Positions 1 to 13,800 of a DNA stretch of 64,000 nucleotides are shown here, piece after piece. The notes beneath the pieces were generated by a model that ran no database searches, was not told the origin of the DNA, and was given only the letters and a program-made list of their open reading frames with translations. Location: assembly GCA_001949185.1 (NCBI GenBank), contig BDGG01000004.1:3691777-3755776 (forward strand). Reading direction: 5' to 3'. Within the stretch, counting starts at the first letter, position 1. Every line of letters starts with the position of its first letter. The DNA comes from Ramazzottius varieornatus. Its lineage: Eukaryota > Tardigrada > Eutardigrada > Parachela > Ramazzottiidae. Made by a program: the position numbers and the translations under genes.

Positions 1-1556
1 TAGGACGATACGTTAGAAAACGATGTGAGAATCGCTGTTTTGCCTGATGAAAGGATCTACGAGGTCGCTGGGTTGAATCGACAGTAAACACTGCCAGATT
101 CATACGAATCGCTACCGACTGATGGTCAGCACACTTGTGGGCTAAGCTAGTCAGCTCACTCGCTAATGCAGGCTCGAGTTCTTTCTTGATTAGAAATTCG
201 AACGTCGTACCTGCAGGTAATCCTTTGAAGCCCAAACAGATGACGTAAATCTCCGAGTTACCTGGCTTGCTGGTCGACGGCTTATAGAAAACCACCTGCA
301 ATAACAGAAGACATACTTTTGGCAAGATCTGGCGAGATCCAAAAGGAAGGTATGTGCCTTAGAAAAGCAAATTCGTAACACTTGAACCAGCTGGCAAGTC
401 TTCTTTCGGAAGAACGTGAACATCTTAATGACGAAGTTCCCTCCAAGGTCTAACAGCGAAAGTGTCGTCCGTACTTCCGCCAGTTTCAGCTCACTCAAAC
501 TCAGCTCTTGATCTGCGGGATTATCACTACAGTCAATGCCACCGTCTGCTGTCACTAGGAGTACTTTCTTTCCGTGCGAGCGTGCCGCCTTTACTAATGA
601 AAGCTGGTTCTCCGGCAATCGGAGGTCTCCAATGTTGTCCGCACCAAAGTGCCAGTTCTTGAGCGTATGTTTGATAAGACGATCATCAGCAATGGCTTCT
701 TTGGAGTCACTCGCGTAAGGATTCAGACTGGATCCGAGCCACGACCATTCCTGATGTACGGTTGGTTTCCTGACTGCCAAGAAATGATTAAGTGCCGAAA
801 CGAAGGCGCCAGGAGCTTCACACAGGTGGACAGAGGTGGAACCGCCATGTGGGACGTCAGCTAGCTGGGAGAAGTCGTGAAGAATACTCCAGAATTTCAG
901 CCACGCGTTAGTACCTAACTCCACGTTTGGATCATTCTTTGTCGAGTATCTGCACAAAGAAAAGAAAACACTCCTGTTACCAGCACTGACTTGAACACGA
1001 GGCGACCAACATAAATCGGTCACCCTGCAGTTGCCATCGTGCATTGCACGAATTCGAGGTGACCGATTCATCTGTATTGCCAAACAAAGCCAACTACTTC
1101 CACTTACCTCAAAGCCGAGGCGAGATCGGTGTAATTCGTCAGACGGTACCAATCCTCAGGAGGCATTCCTCCGACGCGGGCCTTGACTGCATTCAGCTCT
1201 GTCTCCACTAGCTCCATCTCGCTACTAGCATATGGTTCCCGACATCCAGATGAGACGTCGATGTTCGCGGAAGAGATGTCCGAGACGAAGCTGTGCGAGG
1301 CATCCGATAAAGTATAAAGCCGTCCATCCAGATCTTCAATCTGCTTGTTAAGAGCCGCTGTCACAAGCTTGCTCTTCGATTCGCCAGACCAAAACTGCGG
1401 GCATAATGGATGCCGTATTCGGTCAGGTGTGCCGTGGCGCTTCCGAGGTGATCCATGTCTTCCCCTCTGATGAGCTTTCTTCCTCCGCCGTCCTGGCGCA
1501 TTTGCTGCACTATCCGCAATTTTTTCCGATATCAATTCCTGTTCCATAATGTCCAT
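1..1556 (-). CDS. CMTR2: Cap-specific mRNA 2'-O-methyltransferase 2, partial (C-terminal part beyond left edge)
   Basis: Exons on the minus strand: 1556-1108, 949-358 and 295 to beyond base 1. The first exon gives a basic, Arg/Lys-rich N-terminus. Exon 2 carries the FtsJ/RrmJ methyltransferase core: the SAM-binding stretch HLCEAPGAF, then EWSWLGSSLNPY, LVTADGGIDC and the catalytic-lysine region FVIKMFTFF. This order is specific for the CMTR2 (FTSJD1) branch, which methylates the second transcribed nucleotide of capped mRNA. Exon 3 continues with YKPSTSKPGNSEIYVICLGF, also a family match. The second intron (357-296, 62 nt) only works with a GC donor (AAG|GCACAT), so this is a GC-AG intron. A reading frame that runs straight through the introns exists but breaks the family alignment. 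The start ATG at 1556 is chosen because it opens the first exon; a second ATG lies three codons in. The remaining C-terminal half lies outside the window. Confidence 0.93.
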
Positions 1557-1947
1557 ATGCGCAAATCAGGAGGAATCTCAGTGGTTGTTGATTTACTGAG
1601 ACTTGAGTTTAGGAATGGCTGTCACTTGCGGTAATATCATAGCCAACATTACTACACGCCGTGTCATGTCATATCCCTCTTTTAGTAGGTCACCAGCGCA
1701 TAACACGTCCGTGGATCGTGGCACATCGTGGTCCGCCGCTGTTTCGTACAGAGCTCGACAATTTCCAGCAGAAAGGACTTTCTATGATATCACAATAAAT
1801 CAAACCGAACAACATTAAACTTTCAGGATATCAGCATGATAAGAATCGGATACAATCGCTAATTTATAGTGCAAACGTCACCGTAGAGCCCAACAAAAAT
1901 ATACAACTACACGCTGTGGAAAAACTCACACTGGCTTGTTGTGGGTT

Positions 1948-2401
1948 TTAATCGCGCTGCTCAAAACCCGAAAACGTCTTCTTATCAATCGAAATTTCAT
2001 TCTTGAAATCGCATTTTTCAATACGGCTTTGCGGACTTCCGGTTTTACAGAGCCACTGTTTCATGGCTGCTACGGCCTTAGCATCTCCTTGCAGCTGTCC
2101 GGATACTGTTCCTGCCTCGGTATTTCTGACCCAACCGGTTAGTCCAAGTGCCCTGGCTTTGTCCTTGGTGTGTTTCCGGAAGAACACTCCCTGTACTCTT
2201 CCATGTACCTGCAAAACAGTTGTCAGTTTCATGGTAAATCAATGCGACGACAGAACCGCTTACTTCAAAATCGACAGCGGTCAAACCTCCGCCGCTTCCA
2301 GATCTGTAAAAAAATGTCGTGCTAGTTTCAATTTCATATCATTTACAAGGCAGCGTGTACTTGTTCTTAGCAGAAGACTTATTGGCATCACCGCCGTCCA
2401 T
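1948..2401 (-). CDS. Acylphosphatase
   Basis: Three exons: 2401-2361, 2303-2264 and 2208-1948, with introns of 57 and 55 nt, giving about 113 residues (vertebrate forms are about 99). The protein carries the acylphosphatase signature GRVQGVFFRKHT, with the catalytic Arg, followed by LTGWVRNTEAGTVSGQLQG, which includes the catalytic Asn; both signatures of the family are intact. It hydrolyses the carboxyl-phosphate bond of acylphosphates such as 1,3-bisphosphoglycerate, normally in the cytosol. Splicing exon 1 to exon 2 in frame requires the donor AACAA|GTACAC; the nearby GTAAAT donor would give a stop. The start chosen is the ATG at 2401. An open frame continues upstream to an acceptor at about 2518, and a further hydrophobic ORF lies at 2636-2818, so a longer membrane-anchored form is possible (see findings). 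Confidence 0.88.
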
Positions 2402-2635
2402 CGTGAGTCTGTCGTTCGCGGGTTGGGAAGAGAAAGATTCGCGACGAACCGGACCCTGTGCTTCTCCTGGTTTGCTCAGAAACCCGGCAGTCAAAAATGA
2501 AGTGGTCGAAACCTGCAACAAAATACAGAATACCCAAAATGTCAGTTCAAATGCAATAAAACTATGCCTCCATGATTTCGTAGTCGCAAGAAAACTAATT
2601 ATGTTATGCCTAACGAGCGTGACAACTTTTTAAAA

Positions 2636-2818
2636 TTACTTCTGTCCGCGTACCAAACTCGCAGTGTTTTCATCATGGACGAAGACCACCACAACGAGCA
2701 GAAGAAGAGCCGTAGCCGCATACACAAGAACTCCAAACGTCACAGCGTTGCATTTGATGCCCGCTTCTGCTTCCGAATATCTAGAGGACTCACTTTCATC
2801 TTGAGGACGTGTAATTAC
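2636..2818 (-). other. Hydrophobic open segment, possible upstream exon of the acylphosphatase gene
   Basis: An open frame with no internal ATG encodes an acidic/Ser stretch (DESESSRYSEAEAG), then a strongly hydrophobic run (VTFGVLVYAATALLLLVVVV) typical of one transmembrane helix. It ends at a plausible donor (AGTTTG|GTACGC). An acceptor at about 2518 (TTGTTGCAG) opens a second frame-compatible segment that runs in frame into the acylphosphatase start at 2401. No initiator ATG was found upstream in the same frame, so an additional 5' exon would be needed. It may also be non-coding. Confidence 0.3.
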
Positions 2819-2839
2819 CAATTTACCAGTTACACAGCT

Positions 2840-3692
2840 TGATCACCCGTAATTAGCTATAGTTCGCTATATCGCGCGATGTCGGACTTCCATCGGCGGA
2901 AGTGTTACTGGATTAGCCCCATCTTTTTACCTCCAAAAAGCACTCACCAAAAATTCAACTGAGCGGAAAATGGCACGATCGGCATGTCAGCATTTACTAC
3001 TTTGCGCTAAGCGGGCAACATTTTGCGTTCGCACCGTACATACCATTCCTGATTGTCCTATCAAATTTCGTCCCACTAGCCGACGTCCTCCAGGCAAACC
3101 TCCTTGTTTCAACGATACGTAAACCTGTTGCTCCACAAGCATCATGACCAGCGGTTTCATACCTGTTTGGAAAGGAAGGAGAAATACGGAGACGAAGTTT
3201 GGGGAAGGTGTCGCTGCAGGAGGTGCACACAGCAAATTCGACAAATGCTCCTAAGCATTACTTCAGCGACGCATCGTCATCCAAATCTTACTCAGGACGA
3301 ACAAACGGGCAGGTCTCGAAAGGTAAGAGGTACCTCGTACTCCTGCGATTCCCAGTGGATCCAAGGAAAATGTCTAGATCTCTGGCAAGGGGCAAGTGAA
3401 CTGCCAAAATACTGCAATGCTCCGATGTTCGAAATTCGAATCGCGATTCGCGAAGATTCAAAACAACAACAATCGGTTGGCCATGTCATACAGGTCCATC
3501 ATACATAACACTATGTATGACATACAGCGTACATCGGCGTACCTTCGGCCTCCAAGCACTTCCAGGGACAGTGTTATCGAGAGTCGTTATTCTCACATTC
3601 GAGCAGGCGAGGTTTCCACTCCCATGGCTATCATGCCTACAGGTTAAGTGAAGCGTGTAGTGGCTGGAATGATATAAGTTACAGAAAGTTAA
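2840..3692. other. Spacer between acylphosphatase and TSEN54, nothing firmly assignable
   Basis: Several short open frames on both strands and splice-like sites occur on the minus strand (for example a donor CAAACAG|GTATGA near 3163 and GAG|GTACCT near 3330). None gave a recognisable protein family or a consistent start-to-stop model. A small minus-strand gene with 40-150 nt exons cannot be excluded. Confidence 0.4.
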
Positions 3693-5121
3693 CTAGTTCT
3701 GGCCAATGTAGTCGACATTCGGAACTCGAGCGGGAATAAGGGCATAACCGCTGAGCTGTCCGTAGTCCACTCGTTCGACCAGCATCGGGAGCACTTGGTT
3801 TTTCCGCTTTTCTAGGCAAAGAAAAAGCTGGGACACATCAACTGTATGATCTCGATAGTTTGTTATGGCGATGTCGAACAACGGTGGCGTCCAGTCCGCA
3901 CTCTTCAGACAGCCATAGAACGCCAAGTCAATGCCGTTCGATCCACGGACCTGGACACGCCTATGGCAAGTATTTCGCAGATCACGAGTCCCTTTAGAGT
4001 TATCGAGGGACTGAATGTTCCTGTCGTTATGCTGACTAGGCGCTCCCGGCGTGCCGCTAGATTCTACAGTATTGAGAAGAGACTTGATCCTTTCAGCACT
4101 GTCAGCATCGTCTTGAAGAGGCGGCAAGGTCAGAAGGTCTCGAGGTTTGTCCGGGCCTTCGGAGAAGAAACCCCGGAGTTCCTGGTCCATCTCTGCGCCC
4201 CGGGACAGCCCGGAGGGTTGCTGGACGGATTGCGGTGTGTACTTGAATCGCTTCTGATGATATCGTTGCGGCTGAAATGTCAGAGCGGGGATATCTAGCT
4301 TCACAAAGTCCAACTTGGCTTCTTCGGAGTAAGTTCTGAACGCGAACCTTGTAATGCGATGAAGTTCCTGAAAAGCGTACCGCCGAATTATATGTTCTAT
4401 TAAAAATTTTCAGTCTTCGTTTTCCGTTTTTTACGGTTCAGCTTCAGTCTTTTATGAAATGAATTGGTGGCTTACCGAGAACACCAAGTATCGGTTTGTG
4501 AATCGCCAAACGTTTGCCTCCTGAATAGCGCGAAAATCTTCGATGCCCAGTAGACACTGAGAAGCTGTGACTTGCATCGTACCCTGCAAAAAAAGTTAAT
4601 GCGTTGTTCTACATTTTACTGTACAAAGACGAAGGGGCAAAGTAGCCCATTACGAAGTTCCTATGCTGAGACTTACACAGTCCGCGAGGAACATTGCTTC
4701 GTACGGATTCAGCTTCCGCATTAGATTGTGAGAATCCATTCCAGCCCCAGAAAACGTTGTGCCGAAGTATTTGCCGAAACTACCCAGCGATGTATGCACT
4801 GACAACGCCCTGCCATTCTGCCAGTTGAGGTCTGCTGTTATCGGAACTGCGACCTGGTCCTTAAGTTCCGACCTATCAGAGCAAGATACACATACAAAGG
4901 TTGAAGTAGCTTTTCAATTGCAACAGTTTTACTTTCCATGGAGATGTTTTCACTTACCTCCACAGCTCCAGATATCGTGGACAATTGTATGCTTGACGTA
5001 AGCGACTGTAAAGGCGGATCCTCTTCTCCTGATCGGCGAGTATGTGAGATCCAATTTTCTGCCCAGCGCGAGGCAGATGCTCGAACTCTTCGTTGTAGTC
5101 ATGTTTGAGCAGCTTGAACAT
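3693..5121 (-). CDS. TSEN54: tRNA-splicing endonuclease subunit Sen54
   Basis: Minus-strand exons lie at about 5131-4962, 4873-4682, 4584-4487 and 4369-3693. The conserved N-terminal Sen54 region is clear: GKYFGTTFSGAGM, then LNPYEAMFLADCG, a short helical stretch (IEDFRAIQEANVW) and YLVFSELHRITRFAFRTYS. This is the same order as in vertebrate TSEN54. A low-complexity linker follows, then a C-terminal block with DLAFYGCLKSADWTPPLFDIA and VDYGQLSGYALIPARVP, matching the degenerate nuclease-fold end of the family. Sen54 is the non-catalytic subunit that binds the mature domain of pre-tRNA in the Sen2/34/15/54 complex in the nucleus. The first in-frame ATG in the recognised exon is at 5121, but the exon starts about ten bases earlier, so an upstream exon is likely, possibly the ORF at 5272-5646. 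Confidence 0.85.
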
Positions 5122-5271
5122 ATGAGCACCGCTAGAAAAGCAATAGATTACTAACTGATGGAGCGAAACTTTGCTACTTACATCGAACGAACCTGACGTG
5201 ATCACTTACTGTGTCAGATTTCCTGGAAGTTTCGGAAGCGAATAGGTATCTCCCACTCTCACACACCGCTT

Positions 5272-5646
5272 TCAGAATGGGAAGTACTTGTCGGTCTGGA
5301 TTCTAGCCACAACGGTATTTCCATCGTTCAGCTGCAGTGTTTCGCTCACGGTAAAACCTTTGAGGAAAAGTCTGTCCTCTTCTCTTAGCCGCTCTACATT
5401 CCCATCCTCCGCCACTTCCGCCTGCGAGGCGGGATCTGGATCCTTGTCAGTCAGCTGGGTCACTTCCAGCACGACTGCTTCATCTTCCCCACGATCATCT
5501 GCAGCAAAAACAGCGTAGTGCTAGTCATACATCAACAGGCTGCATCTTCAAGTTTCATATCCACCGACCAGACGGAAGTACTGTGAAAGTTAAAGCTGCA
5601 ACAGGTTGTAGACTTCCGGCGTTACTGTCTTACCTTCTGAATCCAT
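5272..5646 (-). CDS. Small acidic protein, or 5' exons of TSEN54
   Basis: A 13-nt first exon (ATG at 5646, donor GAAG|GTAAGA) splices over a short intron to an exon starting near 5500. The result is an acidic protein of about 85 residues ending in IQTDKYFPF and a stop at 5272. No family is recognised; no signal peptide or membrane segment is seen. An internal donor (GACAA|GTACTT) just before the final residues would splice in frame to the TSEN54 exon at 5131, so it could instead be the N-terminus of that protein. The tiny first exon with a good donor and the in-frame continuation support real coding. Confidence 0.5.
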
Positions 5647-6162
5647 CGTACAGGGGTCAGGGGAATCGAAATGTGAGTCTCATGGTACGTCCAACTCGAA
5701 ATCCGTAATGAGATTTCGCTCCCCGTGCTCGAATACGGCCGTACGGGAAAATATGAAGCTAGACCTTCCGCCCAGATTCCAGACAATCCAGGTTTCCAAC
5801 TTTACCTGGCAAAGTTTCCACTATGTCCCCGCCCTGTTGGGCGAAGCGGTATGTAGTGGATGTTATGTCATTTCGCCGTTTCGCTCAAAGAGACGCCCGT
5901 TAAATCAAAAATCAGCCCTTTGCAGAATCACGGACCAGAAGTCGCCAGATGGGATTCCGAAAATAATTCCGTTTTCTTGGACTTGGACTTTAAGTCTGTG
6001 TCCGCTGTTTGTCTAGACAATCCCTAAGGTATCCTGATGCACGACTGTATTCTTTCAGGTGGAAGGTTGGTGCCTGCATCCGCCCTGGGAGCTTGTTGGT
6101 CACTGGGAGTGGGCTCGTGAAAGAGACCAGCACCAACATCCGCAGTCATCTGAATTTTAGGA
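5647..6162. promoter_or_regulatory. Divergent spacer between the TSEN54-side transcript and SCaMC
   Basis: About 0.5 kb between two starts facing away from each other, so it must hold both promoters or one shared promoter. An acceptor-like site (GAATTTTAG) directly precedes the SCaMC ATG, suggesting an untranslated first exon here. No TATA box or other clear core element was identified. Confidence 0.45.
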
Positions 6163-8268
<2,106 letters not shown>

Positions 8269-9502
8269 TAGGTTGGTTATAACCTGGTGTTTTCTCGGTT
8301 GGAAAGTACTGCGTGATTTTCCTGCCCGTTTGATCCGAAATCTTTTATTTTGTCGATCTTGGACAACCTTCCATGGTTTGAAATTACCGCTTTGTGGTGA
8401 TGTTTTCGCTTTGCTTTGCGTTACATGAGGACGCCCTTCTTTGTTTTCTTATACTTTTAGTGGAGGTCAGTTCGGATATCTGCTGCCTTGAATCCCGTTC
8501 GAGTTGTGATAGTAACTCATGCTATTCGTCCCCTTGGGCAGATCGGTGAAAGTAAAACTAATGCGATGTGGCCGATCCGCTACTGCAGTATTACTCTCTT
8601 TCTGAAAATTGGTAGGCTGTAGTTGAAATTTATACAGAGTACTTTGTGGCGAGAAACGTCATTGTGGCGCACTGTCGAGGCTGCTGATTTCGTAGATTTT
8701 ATAGCGTGGAACAAATGAGTTACAGAGGTGCGCCGGCTTTCCTGTTAGCAGATTTCCCGTAACAAAAAACATCGATATGCGTCACACCTAATGCGCTAAC
8801 CGCACCCTGGCTTTCTAGAATCTACAAACAATCCAGAATTTTTCAGTTCGCAACCTTTGGTATAAGGCTATAAGCGTTCTAAATAAGTAATACGAAGTGA
8901 GCAGGAAACCGATCGCACATCGGCAAACAGAATATTTAATCTTGTTGTAAAACAGTTATGCCACTCTGTTTTCACTGAACAGGTACCTTTCTTAACGTTA
9001 AGGTCATTGAGAAACACCAAAAATGCATGAAACGTGTAGTGGCTGCGCAGGTGTACATGTGAGGCGAAAAGGTGAATCATAACTCTACAATGGTCAGGTG
9101 GCCACGCCCTGTCATGCAGGTATGTCATCCGTCATCGAAACCTGACGTCGTGTTCAGGTGTTCCGCAGTGTTAATTTGCCTTTCTTATCTTACGAGTCGC
9201 CACAATTCTGATAAGTAAACAAGCCATCGTGGAGCGTTCATGATAATTCTCCGTCTGAGGAATTCATAACTTAGGGACGTGCTAGACCTTTCTGAAAGAC
9301 CTGTGCCGTTGTGATCACTGATCAGGTACGGCACCATTCAACTTGTAAAGCCTTGATCTACGCTGGAGCTTACCTGGATATTTTCAGTGTTTACGCCTCA
9401 GTCAGCTGCGTGGTGTTGCGAATCATCGGGGCTTCCGTGACGCTCCAGCCAGACCTCCTTGAAATCTGGACTATTGCCATCTAGGAATTCAAGCGCTGCA
9501 CT
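8269..9502. other. Spacer: SCaMC 3' UTR and upstream region of the next gene
   Basis: No open frame here shows family similarity or a supported exon structure. The left part is AT-richer and presumably the SCaMC 3' UTR. I see no repeat or RNA gene. Confidence 0.4.
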
Positions 9503-10395
9503 ATGACCATCTTCCTGGAGAACACGTTTGGGGATACGGCGGTACTGAAGACTTATCGAAATCCCGCATGGATATACAGTCACATCACAATCTTCTGTCG
9601 TGTTCTCGGGCCTCTTGTCATGGTATGATCCCTTAAGTTGTTTGCCGACGCTGGTTTATGGCTGTAATGCTCTATGTTTCAACAGGTTGCGATGTGGGCT
9701 CTTGCCGTCACCGCTTTCACCTTGATCTACGCCGCGAGCGGAATTTTCTTACTGTAAGAAATGCTAGAATATTTGTGCTTGAGGCTATCGGCTCGAAGGT
9801 TTCTTCCTCTTTCCAGGTTTGTCGCCATACTCCTGGTTTTCCAAGAATTTTCATGGCTGTTCGGTCGAATCCAAGCAGTGAAAAGGGATAACTGGATGGG
9901 AAATTGTTGGCGAGCCTTCGTCTGGTTCGACAGCTGGAAACGATCTCTGGAATACTTCGTATTTGCTATCGTCGCATTCGTCATCGGCGGATTTTCCACA
10001 TGGCCTCTATTCGTAGGGGGTAAGTTAGACATGAAACGAATATACCAGCACAGTAAGTTCACAGAGATTTCACATGTACAGAGCTTTACTTTCCAAGGTA
10101 TTTTTTGCTCGATCCTCTTACATGAGCTTGTTATTATTATTGCAGGTGGGCTATTGTTGATCCTCGCTATTGCTTACCTGCTGAAAGCACGAAGATTCAC
10201 GTGAGTGGGCTACTCTCTTGATGCGTATTCCCAAATCGAAAATCGATTTTTGTTTGCAGGAAAATCGAGCCGCTGAAGAATCCGGCCGTGGAAAGTTTAC
10301 CCGGCACCAATCCTTTCACCGGAAGTCTTCCGGGTAACTCTTATACCTCTCCACGATCCGACATTGAGTGGGGCTCACCGGCATCTAAGTACTGA
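9503..10395 (+). CDS. Small four-pass membrane protein, TMEM72/Flower-like
   Basis: Five exons (9503-9622, 9686-9753, 9817-10019, 10146-10200, 10260-10395) sum exactly to 193 residues in one frame. There are four hydrophobic segments. Helix 1 follows IFCRVLGPL, the position of the CRLLG/CRLSG motif of TMEM72 and Flower proteins. Helix 2 contains LFVAILLVFQEF and ends in a Trp/Arg-rich loop. Helix 3 (YFVFAIVAFVIGG) and helix 4 (GGLLLILAIAYLL) form a close pair before a basic cytosolic tail. The tail contains TNPFTG, an NPF motif of the type bound by EH-domain endocytic adaptors. Architecture and motif placement suggest the TMEM72/Flower (CACFD1) group of vesicle-associated four-pass proteins, but similarity is weak and the function is not assigned. 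The start ATG precedes the first membrane segment by about 25 residues. Confidence 0.75.
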
Positions 10396-10883
10396 ATCTC
10401 AAACCGTAGTAATATTTTCTTTTCTTCATAAGTATTTTCGGTACGGTTTCCGTTTTCTATTTTACATTCTAAATTCCTGATAGATAACGTTCTAGTTGAT
10501 TTTTCCCGATGGTCGCAAATTAGCCTTGTGATGAGTAACTGAGGCAAGGCAGCTGAATCGGCTGTTTTTTTACGCCCGTGCGGGCCGTTCCTGTGATACG
10601 AAAGCTCGTCCATTCAACGTTACTGTACTTGTGCAAGTAGTCTAACTGGTATTTCTTCCACGGAGTGAACCGCAACGTACATTCGGGTATTAAAGATACT
10701 TGGTTTGGCTCGAAAAATTAATCTGATAAACGTAAATTTATCACCGGTATATCGACGGAAACGGAAGAGACATAAAACCAAAGCGAAAACTCGTGGAAAA
10801 AAGCTCAAAAGGATTATTTGCATTGATGTGCAAAATTAGCCAGTTTCTTCGTAAAATCACAGTAAGCACCCCTAAGGCTCCGA
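10396..10883. other. Convergent spacer between the four-pass protein gene and ASCC3
   Basis: About 490 bp between two converging stop codons. It should contain both 3' UTRs. Open frames here have no recognisable similarity and look like chance. Confidence 0.45.
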
Positions 10884-13800
10884 CTATCTAGACACTTCGA
10901 GGTACAAAGGGATCTGTTGGTCAAACTGGAAATAAGAATCGGACATCAGGTAAAAGTATAAAATTATCCGTTTAGGCTCGGAGGGCATCTCAATGAGCAA
11001 AGCGGTATTCAGTGAGCGACCGATGAATCCTACACGCTTCATCGCCAGCAACTCAGCGGTTTCTGGTTCGCCCACAACCATCCACCAGCTTTCGTCCTTC
11101 GGTTTAGGGAAACGGGATGTCGCTGTCCGCTTTCCAGGCTGAAAGTGATACTCGGGTCAGCACGATATACGCCAATGTTATACAGGTCAAAAGATCAACA
11201 AGCGATGATGTACCGTTGCACGACGCACGAGTCTTTCGACGGCCACGTTTACAGCATACGTAATGCCGCACTTCACCGGCAGGAACTCCCGGCGGGTTGG
11301 ATTAATCTTCAGAGATGGCATCTCGCCTGGTTGTGACGAGTCATTTTCGCCATCTTGCGTCAGATTCAAGGACAATCGTAACAGCGGTAAGTTCTGAATG
11401 GCTTCGATGATCTAAAGTACGAACAGAGACTTGCCTCATCGACAGCTTTAGCTTTTAGGGCAAATTCGATCACTACCTTGACTTCGGCGTTCTTCCCGGC
11501 TTCACAGATGGACTTTAGCTGTTGCTGTAAACGGTTCCGGTTCTGTACTGAAGACACAACCTGGTGAGCCAGCTCGGGAAGACTTGGTGCCCATTTCCTG
11601 CAACGAAAAAAGTACATCTTCATAGGTCGCTGTCATCAGCCTCGATGTATGACAGCCGGCTTATACCTCAACGCCTGAACCACCAAACTATCCGCGAAAG
11701 GCAAAGTGAACAAAGGATCAGCACCAATCCATTGTCCTTGGACCAGCATCTGAGACAGCTGCATGATGCGGAGTGTAGTGGCGAGAAATCCGTTCTGAGC
11801 CGAAACGTCGATCATGGCCTAAGACACAACTCGGTATGAAAGTATGAAACTTTTGTGGTCCTTCTTTTCCGTCGCAATCTAAAGAACCTGCAAAAGACCC
11901 ACCTGAACGACACGCATGACTTGGTCAGTTACAGTTTTCAGATCTGTCGCGTAGTCAACATGTGGCATGGGAATGCGATTGCGCGAGAAGTACACTTGTA
12001 GCAGGAGAAAGACTTTGGCGTGAGGATCGTCAAGTCGTGATGTCTCCACAGGCAGCGGAACCACTTTGGACAGCAGCCTAGTGGGGAGAAGAAGATAGCC
12101 TATTTAGACACACAAAATAATTCGTCCACACGACTCCCCACTTACCCATTCTCGGCGTCTTCGTTGTGGCGAACCGGCATCTGGTCGAACTCTCTGACAT
12201 CACACAACAAAGCCAACAACTCGGACAGTTTGGATGTCGGAGTTAGACGCTCGTTCATCAGTCTCATGGAACCATGTTTCAGGTAGTAGTACGACGAGAT
12301 GGTTCCGAGGTACGTCGGCATGATGAGATACTCGGATTGCTGTAAACATAAACGTCCCAGCAATCGGAAAACTTCAGACGAGTTCGATTGGGAGGACTTA
12401 CCTCTGCTTTCTTGCCCCCGGATTCGAAGTACTCGATGCAGCCAGAGTTAGCCAGGTCGACCATGCTGTTCTCCACCAGTTTGCGAAGGTATTTTTGCAC
12501 GTCAGCGACTTCGATAGGCTCTTCTTCTTTCGTCTCCTCTTCCTTGATGGCATCCGGAAGTCGTACGGAATAGTAACTGAAACGGATGCAGTACAGTACC
12601 GAGAATGAATTTTGTGACTCAGATAGTCACAGATGAAAAGTAACGGAAATTGTGAGATAGCAAAGGACTAGAAGATAGCAATAGCTATCGCTTACTCTGG
12701 GTTGGCCAGGAGACGTCGATAGAAGTACGTCCACGTCAGGTACTCCATGACTGTCTTCGTGTTAATCAGCGTTCCAGCCACGATCTCCGCATTCAGGTGG
12801 TCAGACAGCACATCCTGTAACTGGCTCTCGACTGGCAAGGGATTGTGCATGAACTTCATGTAGTAGTTCTTCAGAGGCTCGTGACAGAGAATGACAGCGA
12901 CACCTTCGTTGTCGAACTGCGGACGACCGGCGCGACCCGCCATTTGCAGGACATCTACCAAAACCAAAATCAACCATGGAAAATCATTCGACAGAGCTGC
13001 TAAAGCCATCATACTGCACTTGAGGTCTAGGCGGTAAGGCGATTTAGTTTCACTGCCTACCTGTCAACGGGTACTTTACGTATTGCTTGGTTTTCCCGTC
13101 GTAGTACTCTGTTCCCTTTATCACGACCAGATGCGCCGGGAAGTTGACACCCCAGGCAAGAGTTGCAGTGGCAATCAACACCTACTCAGATAGAACCGGT
13201 TAGACATATATTAATATCATTAAAAACTGAAGCTGGAGAAGTGAGTTGGCATACCAGGATCTTCCCGGTAAGGAACAGATGTTCCACTGTCGTACGATCC
13301 CGTTCGTGCAACCCGGCGTGATGGATACCGATGCCGTAACTGATGAGTTGCTTCAAATCATTGTCCTTCAAGCCGGAAGTAACTTGCTCCAGCTCGTCAT
13401 CTCTCATTTTCATCCATTTATGGCCACCCTCCTCCATAGCCGCAAAGCTCAGCAGCGCAAAGCCGGTCAGACGAGTCTGTCGTCTAGACGAAACGAAAAC
13501 TAGGACTGGTTTCCCATCAGCGTGCGTCTGTATAGCTGCGAAAATTTAAAACAATTACTTCCAAGAGCCCACCATCTATCTTAATGAGCGAAATTCGTAC
13601 CTTGATATGCCGGCTTGTTCATCGTAGCCATGCGAGGACAGTAATGCTTGCCAGGGTACCCGGATATATGCTGAACCAAGGGAACAGGTCGCACCGCCGA
13701 ACTGAAGTTGAACAGGCCCGCTGGTCGAATGCCCAACCAGTTCGCCACATCATCCGCACTGGCCAAAGCGGTGGACAATCCAACGATGCGAACATGCTGC

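Noticed and set aside
190-1152. A single 320-codon reading frame across the CMTR2 region
   Set aside because: It reads through two introns; outside exon 2 its sequence does not fit the family, whereas splicing restores it.
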